Shown: positions 55,297 through 62,429 of the stretch, piece by piece | Layout: each line of letters begins with the position of its first letter | Position numbering within the stretch: position 1 is the first letter of the stretch | DNA from: Paenibacillus sonchi | Lineage (GTDB): Bacteria > Bacillota > Bacilli > Paenibacillales > Paenibacillaceae | Reading direction: 5' to 3' | Assembly (NCBI RefSeq): GCF_016772475.1 | Contig: NZ_CP068595.1 | Coordinates: 2,356,001-2,420,000 of the forward strand | Length of the DNA stretch: 64,000 nt | Notes under the pieces: model-generated | The model's input: only the letters and a program-made list of their open reading frames with translations | Told to the model about the DNA's origin: nothing | Database searches by the model: none | Position numbers and translations under genes: made by a program

Positions 55297-55971
55297 ATGA
55301 GTGTTACCTTGCTGTATATTGAAGATGACCGGGAGATCGGAAGCGCCGTTTCCGCCGATCTGCGGGAGCGGGAATATGCTGTCCGCTGGCTGGAGAGCGG
55401 GGAGGGTGCTGTAGAGGCTGCGGCGGGCTGCCAGCTGGTCATTCTGGACGTCATGCTGCCCGGGCTGGATGGCTTCACTGTCGGCCAGCGGCTGAAGCGG
55501 GCGTATCCGAACCTGCCGGTCCTGATGCTGTCCGCGCGGACTTCCATCGATGACAAGCTTCAGGGCCTGGAGTTCGCTGATGATTATCTGACTAAGCCTT
55601 TTCACCCGGATGAGCTGGCGGCGCGGATCGAAGTACTGTTAAGACGGACGGGTGCTGTCCTGTCCATCCCGTTGAAGCTGAAGCATCTGATGGTGTACGA
55701 AGGGGACAACCGGATTATAGAGGCAGCCAGCGGCAAAGAAATTTTGCTTACCGGCAAGCAGTTTCAGATTTTCTCCTATCTGCTGCGCCATCTCGGCCAA
55801 ATACTGACGAAGGAGCAGATCTATGAGGCGGTCTGGGGAGAAAGCTACATAGAAGGCGACAAGACGCTGATGGTACACATCCGGTATCTGCGTGAGAAGC
55901 TAGAGCTTGATCCGGCTGCTCCTGAGATTATTGAGACGGTCCGGGGAATCGGCTACCGGGTGAGAGCATGA
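55297..55971 (+). CDS. OmpR-family response regulator of an immunity-type operon
   Basis: A 224-residue protein with a receiver domain (Asp51 in VILDVMLPGLDGF, Lys in LTKPFHPDEL) and an OmpR winged helix (LLTGKQFQIFSYLLRHLGQI, IEGDKTLMVHIRYLREKLEL). The usual LGADDY reads LEFADDY, one residue short. ATG 55297 is chosen; TTG 55288 is too close to the AAAGGA site. It overlaps the kinase gene at ATGA and heads a kinase-ABC operon. Confidence 0.93.
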   Translation: MSVTLLYIEDDREIGSAVSADLREREYAVRWLESGEGAVEAAAGCQLVILDVMLPGLDGFTVGQRLKRAYPNLPVLMLSARTSIDDKLQGLEFADDYLTKPFHPDELAARIEVLLRRTGAVLSIPLKLKHLMVYEGDNRIIEAASGKEILLTGKQFQIFSYLLRHLGQILTKEQIYEAVWGESYIEGDKTLMVHIRYLREKLELDPAAPEIIETVRGIGYRVRA

Positions 55972-57397
55972 GACAACCGGGCTCTTTACGCAAGCTGCAC
56001 GCTTCACTCCTCTCACGTTACCTGCTGATTATTATTACGGCGCTGCTGTTCATTCCCGCTGTGCTGGTGATCATTCCACTGACTCTGAATACGGTGCAGG
56101 AAGAGGTGCCGAAGGAATATGAGAAGTATCAAGACATTTCGGAACTGGAAGAAATCTGGCATAAGGAAGCGGAAGGTTTGCTTGGCAGCTCCCCTGAGAG
56201 AATTAATAACCGGCTAAGGGCGTTAAGCTCCGCCTACAGCCTGGCTGCGATGTTTTGGGTCGATGGAGAGGGGCGAACCCGGCTGTCGCTGGAGTCTGCT
56301 GATCCGCAGCTTTGGCAGCAGAATGAACGGCGCCCTATCCCACCGGTGTGGACTGCTGCACAGGCGATTTCCTTCATGAAAAAAAGCATGGCGTATAATC
56401 CAAAGCCAATGAATATTGTCGCTTTTGTGGGGGACCGTGCTGAAGCCGGAGAAGGTTTTATGGTCATGCAAATTCCCGACGCCCTCATAGAGCGGCATTA
56501 TTTCGACGGTATGAGTTTAAGATTTACGCTGGTGATGTTTGTGCTTTTTACAGGCTTCATGGTTGTTTCGCTGCTGTTCTTTATCCAAATCCGCAAAAGA
56601 CTGCTGCGGCTGGAGACAGCCATGGCCTTCACCAGAAAAGACGGTGTGCCGCAATTGATTGATCCGGGCAAGCCCGATGAGATTGGCCGTTTGGAGACGG
56701 CCTTTAATACCATGGTAACCGAGCTTGCCGCCAGCCGGGCGCGTGAAGCGGAGGAAGAGGGGCTGCGGAAGCGTCTTGTCTCCGATCTGTCGCATGATCT
56801 GCGGACCCCCTCACTGTGATCCGCAGCCACTTGCATATTCTTGGCAAGGAGCAGCTGAGCGGGCGGGGATGGGAATCCGTGAAACTGATGGATGAACGGA
56901 TTGAAAACCTCGGTGTGCTGATCGAAAATCTGCTGTCCTACAATCTGCTCAGCAGCGGACGGATGACCCTGAAACCGGAGCGCAAGGACATCCTGCGTCT
57001 GCTCAGGGAAAGTGCTGCGGCGTGGTATCCGCTGTGGGAGAAGGAAGGGTTCCGGATTGAGATTGATCTGGAGGGGGAGCCGCTGCATTGGTACGTGGAT
57101 GAGAGCTGGTTCCGCCGCATCCTGGATAATCTGTTCCAGAATATAGTCCGCCATGCGCGGAGCGGACTATATGTGGGAGTGGCCGTGGAGGACAGGGAGG
57201 GCGAACGCGTCATCGTCATCCGCGACCGCGGCCAGGGCCTGGGCAGCGGCTCCGACTCCAAAGGGGCAGGCCTGGGCTTATCGATTGTTGATCTGCTGCT
57301 GAAGCGGATGGAGCTGGGATGGAAGGTGGACAGCACCAAGCAAGGCACTACTATAGTAATCCTAAGTTTGCCGCATGGAAATTTAAACAAAACTTAA
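55968..57397 (+). CDS. Sensor histidine kinase of the immunity-type operon, frame broken by 1 nt
   Basis: Two membrane helices (LLIIITALLFIPAVLVIIPL; LVMFVLFTGFMVVSLLFF) flank an external domain of about 165 residues, followed by HAMP, HisKA with His276 (VSDLSHDLRTP) and HATPase (DNLFQNIVRHA, IRDRGQGLG, GAGLGLSI). The frame breaks at the five-base C run at 56806-56810; six bases give SHDLRTPLTVIRSHLHILGK and a protein of about 476 residues. It is the partner of the preceding regulator, and the architecture resembles SpaK/NisK- and BceS-neighbour kinases controlling antimicrobial-peptide defence. Confidence 0.9.
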
Positions 57398-57456
57398 ACT
57401 TGGCTGCGCCGTGCTTTTAACCTTGGAACGATATGCTGGTTACCGAGGTGAAGAAA

Positions 57457-58371
57457 ATGACGCAAACAGTGATAGAAACGAGAGATTTATTGAAGGAATA
57501 CCGTGGCCGGGCTGCGGTGGAGCAATTGAATCTGAATATAGGCAAAGGGGAAATCTACGGCTTCCTTGGGCCCAACGGTGCGGGCAAAACAACCACCATC
57601 CGCATGCTGCTGGGGCTGATTAAGCCGACTTCGGGAAGCATTAACATTTTCGGCCAGGATCTGAAACGGAATAAGCTGCAAATCCTGCGCAAAGTCGGTT
57701 CGCTTGTAGAATCGCCTTCCTATTACGGGCATTTGAGCGCCTTGGATAATCTGGAGGCGATCCGCCGCATCCTGAATGTGCCAAAGTCCCGAATCGCTGA
57801 AGTGCTGGATATTGTGTCCTTAACAGGTGAAGAAAAGCGTCCGGTGAAGGGCTTCTCCCTGGGTATGAAGCAGCGGCTTGGCATCGCCGCCGCACTGCTC
57901 GGCAGCCCCGAGCTGCTGATTCTGGACGAGCCTACCAATGGACTGGACCCGTCAGGCATTCAGGAGATCCGCTCGCTGATTAAGCGGCTTCCCGTGGAAG
58001 AGGGGATTACGGTCCTGGTATCCAGCCATCTCCTTAGTGAAATTGAGCAAATGGCTGGAACGGTCGGCATTATCCGTGCCGGCAGGATGGTGTATCAGGA
58101 CACGATCACCCAACTGCAGCAGCAGGCGGCCGGAGATTTGCGCCTTGCCGTGTCGGAGCCGGAAGAAGCGCTGATTCTGGCCAACCGGAGGGGCTGCGGA
58201 GGCACATTGCAGGAAGGACGCATCACCCTGCCTCGGATGAGCGATGTCCGGGTGGCGCTATTGATCAAGGAACTGGTCGAAAACGGCCATGCCATCTACC
58301 GCGTGGAGGAACACAGACAATCGCTGGAGGAATTCTTCCTTCAGGTCGTCGAAGGAGGCCAATCCGTATGA
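57457..58371 (+). CDS. LanF/BcrA-type ABC ATPase
   Basis: A 304-residue ATP-binding subunit of the bacitracin/lantibiotic-immunity class: Walker A GPNGAGKTTTIRMLLG, Q-loop region VESPSYYGHLSALDNL, signature FSLGMKQRLGIAAAL (the LSxGMKQR variant typical of this class), Walker B LLILDEPTNGLDP and H-loop SSHLLSEI. ATG 57457 has GAGGTGAAG upstream. It is followed with overlap by two permease genes, the LanF-LanE-LanG arrangement. Confidence 0.93.
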   Translation: MTQTVIETRDLLKEYRGRAAVEQLNLNIGKGEIYGFLGPNGAGKTTTIRMLLGLIKPTSGSINIFGQDLKRNKLQILRKVGSLVESPSYYGHLSALDNLEAIRRILNVPKSRIAEVLDIVSLTGEEKRPVKGFSLGMKQRLGIAAALLGSPELLILDEPTNGLDPSGIQEIRSLIKRLPVEEGITVLVSSHLLSEIEQMAGTVGIIRAGRMVYQDTITQLQQQAAGDLRLAVSEPEEALILANRRGCGGTLQEGRITLPRMSDVRVALLIKELVENGHAIYRVEEHRQSLEEFFLQVVEGGQSV

Positions 58372-59084
58372 TGTGGCGTTCCCTTTCGGCGGATTGGCTG
58401 AAAATCCGCGGCAAAGGCTTATGGTTCCTGGTCTTCCTCGGCCCGGTGGGACTCCTTGCCATGCAGGGGCTGAACTTCGGCATGCGCTATGATTATCTGA
58501 CAGGAGAGTATCAATCCGACCTGTGGGGCGGACTGCTGTCTAACCTGGCCGACTTTGTACCCGTGGCGCTGTATCTGGGAGGAACGCTGGTCTGCTCGCT
58601 GCTGGCGAATGTGGAGCATCAGACGAGCTCCTGGAAGCAGCTGCTGGCCCTGCCCATCTCCCGGACCGCAGTATTCATGGCCAAGCTGCTGATCTGTCTG
58701 CTGCTTGTCGCCGTCTCCTGCGCGCTCTTGTCTGCAGGAACGGTAGTTTTGGGTCTGCTGCTTGGTTTTGGTTCACAGCCGGTTCCCTATGCGGATGTGC
58801 TGCGGATTGGCTTTGCTTCTTATGCCGCCGCCCTGCCTGTGATCGCTCTGCAGCTGTGGCTCTCCCTGTCGAGCCGCAACCAGACGCTGCCTGTATCGCT
58901 TGGCCTGACCTTGTCACTGTTGAGCCTCTTCTCGACGTTCCTGTCCGAATGGGTTCCTTTGTCCTGGCCTGCCCTCGCCTGGAGCACTTCACGGCCTTGG
59001 CTGTTCAGCGGCGCGGGACTGCTGCTGGGTCTGCTCATGCTGCTGCCTGGCGCTGTGCATTTTGCGCGAAAGGATGTGAACTGA
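58368..59084 (+). CDS. LanE/MutE-like ABC permease
   Basis: A 238-residue, six-helix permease (HQTSSWKQLLALPISRTAVF is the family's conserved cytosolic loop). It overlaps the ATPase gene by four bases. It probably forms, with the next gene, the membrane half of an exporter that expels a cell-wall-active peptide from the membrane. Confidence 0.88.
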   Translation: MMWRSLSADWLKIRGKGLWFLVFLGPVGLLAMQGLNFGMRYDYLTGEYQSDLWGGLLSNLADFVPVALYLGGTLVCSLLANVEHQTSSWKQLLALPISRTAVFMAKLLICLLLVAVSCALLSAGTVVLGLLLGFGSQPVPYADVLRIGFASYAAALPVIALQLWLSLSSRNQTLPVSLGLTLSLLSLFSTFLSEWVPLSWPALAWSTSRPWLFSGAGLLLGLLMLLPGAVHFARKDVN

Positions 59085-59086
59085 TC

Positions 59087-59827
59087 ATGAGGAGCTTCTG
59101 GAGAGTTTTGTCCGCAGAAAGACTCAAAATGTCCAGATCTTATGTCTGGGTGCTGATTATAGGGAGCCCGGCGGTGGCAATACCCATTGGAGCGCTTGCC
59201 AATATGCAGGAAGGGGGGCAGCCGGTTACCTGGGAAGTTCTGCTTAGTGTGATGTCGCTGTTTCATGCCATGTTCTTTCTGCCGGTGCTGTCAGGGGTTT
59301 TTGCTGCGCTGATCTGCCGGGCAGAGCATGCCGACGGCGGCTGGAAGCAGCTGCTGGCCCTGCCGGTTACGCGTACTTCCGTATATCTTGCCAAATATTC
59401 CATGATTATGGCGCTGCTGGCTGCTGTGCAGCTGCTGTTTTTTGCTGCGGTGCTTGGTGTGGGCGCGCTGCGTGGTGTAGATGTGCCGATTCCCTGGACG
59501 ATGTTCCTTGCAAGCATCTTCGGCGGCTGGCTGGCCTGCATGCCGCTGGCTGCGCTGCAGCTGGCGATATCCCAGAGCTGGAGCAGCTTCGGGGCTCCGC
59601 TCGCGCTGAATGTGAGCCTGACCATGCCGAATATGCTGATTGCCAATTCTGCCACGTACGGGCCGTATTATCCCTGGCTTCAGCCTATGCTGGCCATGTC
59701 TCCCTTTGGGGAGGACCGCTTTGGAGCCTTCAATTTACCGCTGGAGAGCTTGATGACCGTTGTACTGGGCAGTTTGATTTTATTTTTGGCCGTCGGCCTG
59801 CTCTCCTTCCGGCGTAAAGCTGTCTAA
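59087..59827 (+). CDS. LanG/MutG-like ABC permease
   Basis: A 246-residue, six-helix permease paralogous to the preceding one (GGWKQLLALPVTRTSVYLAK matches its loop). ATG 59087 follows the previous stop by two bases. It completes the regulator-kinase-ATPase-permease-permease operon. No lantibiotic precursor or modification gene is visible in the window, so this appears to be a stand-alone resistance system. Confidence 0.88.
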   Translation: MRSFWRVLSAERLKMSRSYVWVLIIGSPAVAIPIGALANMQEGGQPVTWEVLLSVMSLFHAMFFLPVLSGVFAALICRAEHADGGWKQLLALPVTRTSVYLAKYSMIMALLAAVQLLFFAAVLGVGALRGVDVPIPWTMFLASIFGGWLACMPLAALQLAISQSWSSFGAPLALNVSLTMPNMLIANSATYGPYYPWLQPMLAMSPFGEDRFGAFNLPLESLMTVVLGSLILFLAVGLLSFRRKAV

Positions 59828-59875
59828 GCCTGACAACGCTGCTGCTTGCAACTCTTCCCATCCCCGGCTGTTCCA

Positions 59876-59925
59876 TGGACATCAGGTGAAGTTTTGTTAT
59901 AATTAATCGTAGAAGCTTCGATTAA
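59876..59925 (+). promoter_or_regulatory. Promoter and inverted repeat of the arsR-like gene
   Basis: TGGACA, 16 bp, TATAAT, then the inverted repeat TTAATCG-N9-CGATTAA (59903-59925) overlapping the predicted start of transcription. It differs in sequence from the ATATGA boxes of the exporter genes. Confidence 0.6.
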
Positions 59926-59968
59926 CCGGGTGGTGAAGCCGGGTGAACAGATGGAGGAGGGCGGGAGC

Positions 59969-60334
59969 ATGGAGCCAGCAGCACTGGAAGAATGCGACAA
60001 TACATGCAACGGTTCAGAGCTTGAACCGGAATCTATGGCGTTGATCCTGCCTGACCGCGGGACAACGGACAAAATGGCGGAGATGTTCAAGGCCTTGGGT
60101 GATCCGACAAGGGTACGGATGATTTATGCCCTGTCGCAAAGAGAGCTGTGTGTGCACGATTTGTCATCCATCCTGGATATGGGGCAGTCGGCGGTATCCC
60201 ACCAGCTCCGCTATCTGCGCAATCTGCGGATCGTGAAACGCCGCAAGGAAGGCAAAACCGTGTATTATTCGCTGAACGACGCGCATGTGGAGCAGATTTT
60301 CCTGCAGACACATGAGCATATCCGGCATGAATAG
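59969..60334 (+). CDS. ArsR/SmtB-family metal sensor (Zn/Cd type)
   Basis: A 121-residue winged-helix repressor. It holds two metal sites: an alpha3N-type set (Cys9, Cys13 in the N-terminal arm, Cys61 in ELCVHDL) as in CadC, and the alpha5 set Asp104, His106, His117, His120 with exactly the CzrA/SmtB spacing. Recognition helix SAVSHQLRYLRNLRIVKRRK. It probably controls the neighbouring CDF exporter and P1B ATPase through the shared ATATGA-N8-TCATAT sites. The start is ATG 59969 with GGAGGAGG; an earlier in-frame GTG at 59930 is less likely. Confidence 0.92.
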   Translation: MEPAALEECDNTCNGSELEPESMALILPDRGTTDKMAEMFKALGDPTRVRMIYALSQRELCVHDLSSILDMGQSAVSHQLRYLRNLRIVKRRKEGKTVYYSLNDAHVEQIFLQTHEHIRHE

Positions 60335-60336
60335 AT

Positions 60337-60377
60337 AAAAAAAGGCTGCCCCCGATTGCTTGAGGGGCAGCCTTTGA
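60337..60377. terminator. Bidirectional terminator between arsR-like and CDF genes
   Basis: AAAGGCTGCCCC pairs with GGGGCAGCCTTT; there is an A run on the left. Confidence 0.85.
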
Positions 60378-60425
60378 CAGTACAGGATAACCGGAGCTTG
60401 CCGGTTGTCCATTTTTATGTTAATC

Positions 60426-61508
60426 CTACACCCGCAGCTCCCCGTGTTTCAGGGAAGAATTCTCGATCTGCAGCGTTGTATGCTGTATCGCAAAATGATC
60501 CTCCACTACATTAATCGCCTGCTGGAGTATGCTATGGGGGTCAGCGTGATCCTTGATCAGCAGATGTCCGCTAAGTGCATCAAATCCGGATGTGATGGTC
60601 CAGACATGCAGGTCATGGACACCTTCAACCCCATCGATGCTTAATAAGGCTGCTTTGATATCATTGGTATTGACGGAAACCGGCGTCCCCTCCATCAGAA
60701 TATGGAAGGCCTGCTTCAGAACCCCCCAGGCGCCTCTAAGGATAAGCAAAGCTACCAGTACGCTAATGATTGGATCGGCAACATACCAGGAGAACAAATT
60801 CATGATTAACCCTGCCAGCAGGGCACCGACGGAGCCGAGGGCATCACCCATGATATGCAGATAGGCGCTGCGTATGTTGATGTTCTCTTTGGTATCGCTT
60901 TTACGCATAAGGGACCAGGCGCTGATCAGATTAGCTAAAAGCCCTACAGCCGCTATGATCATCATAGTGCCGCTTGCCACTGCCGGTGGTTCAAAAAACC
61001 GCTGCCAGGCCTCCCAGATGATGAATCCGGCAATCACAAACAGCGTAACACCGTTGAATAATGCAGCCATAATTTCGAACCGGTAGTAGCCGTAGGAATT
61101 TTTCAATGAAGGCGGTTTGACGGCAAAAATCATTGCCACAAGACTTAAGGCCAATGAGGCAGTGTCGCTCAGCATATGCCCGGAGTCCGAGAGCAGAGCC
61201 AGACTGCCGGTAACTAATCCGCCGAAGAATTCGAGGAACATAATGCCTCCGGTAATGATCAGGGCGATCAGCAGTCCTTTTTTGTTATTGGGCGCGTGGG
61301 AGTGTGTGTGGGAATGCGTGTGGGAATGACCGGAATGGCTGTGCCCGTGTCCGTGCCCGTGCCCGTCATTATGTACATGCTTCTCATTATGCTTCTGCTT
61401 TCCATGGTGCTCGTTAAGCTCATGGTGTTCATGATGCTCATTATGCTTGTGGTGCTCATGTTGCTCATTAAGCTCGTGGATATGCCCTTGACGGCTGTGT
61501 TTATTCAT
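60426..61508 (-). CDS. czcD: CzcD-type cation diffusion facilitator (Zn/Cd efflux)
   Basis: A 360-residue exporter: an exceptionally His-rich N-terminal tail (residues 1-75, with runs of GHGHGHSH and HTHSHTHSH), six membrane helices with the metal-site motifs SGHMLSDTASL (TM2) and HIMGDALGS (TM5), and a C-terminal metal-binding domain (VEGVHDLHVW). It exchanges Zn2+ or Cd2+ for protons. The ATG has AAAGGGGG upstream. Its promoter carries the ATATGA-N8-TCATAT site. Confidence 0.93.
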   Translation of the reverse strand: MNKHSRQGHIHELNEQHEHHKHNEHHEHHELNEHHGKQKHNEKHVHNDGHGHGHGHSHSGHSHTHSHTHSHAPNNKKGLLIALIITGGIMFLEFFGGLVTGSLALLSDSGHMLSDTASLALSLVAMIFAVKPPSLKNSYGYYRFEIMAALFNGVTLFVIAGFIIWEAWQRFFEPPAVASGTMMIIAAVGLLANLISAWSLMRKSDTKENINIRSAYLHIMGDALGSVGALLAGLIMNLFSWYVADPIISVLVALLILRGAWGVLKQAFHILMEGTPVSVNTNDIKAALLSIDGVEGVHDLHVWTITSGFDALSGHLLIKDHADPHSILQQAINVVEDHFAIQHTTLQIENSSLKHGELRV

Positions 61509-61531
61509 AAAAATGCCCCCTTTTCGCGAAA

Positions 61532-61587
61532 AACATATGAATGATTGCTCATATGTTAATATTAAACGAGATGAAAGCAGATTACAA
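61532..61587 (-). promoter_or_regulatory. czcD promoter with ArsR-type operator
   Basis: Minus strand TTGTAA, 17 bp, TAATAT (61559-61587). Immediately downstream is the 26-bp inverted repeat AACATATGA-N8-TCATATGTT (61532-61557), containing the ATATGA-N8-TCATAT core also found before the P1B ATPase gene. Confidence 0.75.
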
Positions 61588-61795
61588 GGGACAAGTTATC
61601 TGCAACTGTACGTTATTATAGCTCCGAGGGGTGTTCTTGTACGATTCTCAATAATTATGAAGTCAGAGTCTTGCGGCGTAAAAGCTTTGCGACGTAAATT
61701 ATCCTTCTCCTTCACGCGGAAACGTATACCTGTACGAGTTGAAGCGGACAAGCTGTGAGTTTATGGAACTTATTGTGGTTATGGGGAAGGTGCTA

Positions 61796-61982
61796 AGTGG
61801 AAAAAGTGTAACTAATTTCCCGGAATTTAGGGTTTTCAAGGGTTTTAGTGGGAATTTGTTCACTTAATTCGAGACAATTGCCTTCATGTGGGCATATTCG
61901 GCCGGATTAGTGGTACTTTTTCCACCTAACTCCCATCCAGGGGTCAAGCGAGCGGGATTAGTGATACTTTTTCCAACTATAT
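61796..61982. repeat. Palindromic TGGAAAAAG repeat cluster F
   Basis: Forward units at 61796 (AAGTGGAAAAAGTGTAACTA) and about 61846 (TTAGTGGGAATTTGTTCACT), inverted units at about 61907 (GATTAGTGGTACTTTTTCCA) and 61958 (GATTAGTGATACTTTTTCCA). Confidence 0.8.
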
Positions 61983-62085
61983 AGAGTGAACTTAAGAATC
62001 CAACCCGCAGCATGGACGAACTTCTTGATTCACTAGGCTTTTGTCCATCAGCCGGACATCATTCTTAAATTCAGTTTATATTACC
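61976..62085. repeat. Short MITE-like element, copy 3
   Basis: About 110 bp with terminal inverted repeats (ATATAGAGTGAACTTAAGAA at the left, ATTCTTAAATTCAGTTTATA at the right) like those of copy 2, but with a different, shorter interior. It abuts cluster F just as copy 2 abuts cluster A. The rest of 62086-62337 has no gene. Confidence 0.55.
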
Positions 62086-62337
62086 TACTATTTGAGGAAC
62101 CAGGGGGAGGAATTGTTGATATTTTACCAGCTAACCTGCGGTGCGCGAACAGAGGCTGCCTTTTATTCATCATAACTACAGGGTGCTTCAGGAGCCAATG
62201 AATATGCACCGGGTGTACGGTGATGGCGTCTGGTATAGGAGGGCTGCAGCCTGAAGATCCAATAAAGCTTCTACTCCAGTTACGAGGCAGGGCAGCTCCT
62301 GCTTGTGAACAAATTGGAAAACAATGCTGTTTTCGCA

Positions 62338-62401
62338 TTGACACTTCAAGATTGGGGGGCATATAATGTGTGTAAGTAAACATATGAACAAATACTCATA
62401 T
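62338..62401 (+). promoter_or_regulatory. Promoter and ArsR-type operator of the P1B ATPase gene
   Basis: TTGACA (62338-62343), 18 bp, TATAAT (62362-62367), then ATATGA-N8-TCATAT (62382-62401) just downstream of the expected transcription start. Confidence 0.8.
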
Positions 62402-62429
62402 ATAGGTTTGAACAAGGGAGATGGGTGTT

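Noticed and set aside
4441..61982. TGGAAAAAG repeat clusters considered as CRISPR arrays
   Set aside because: Units invert within each cluster, are degenerate, number only four or five, and no cas genes are present.
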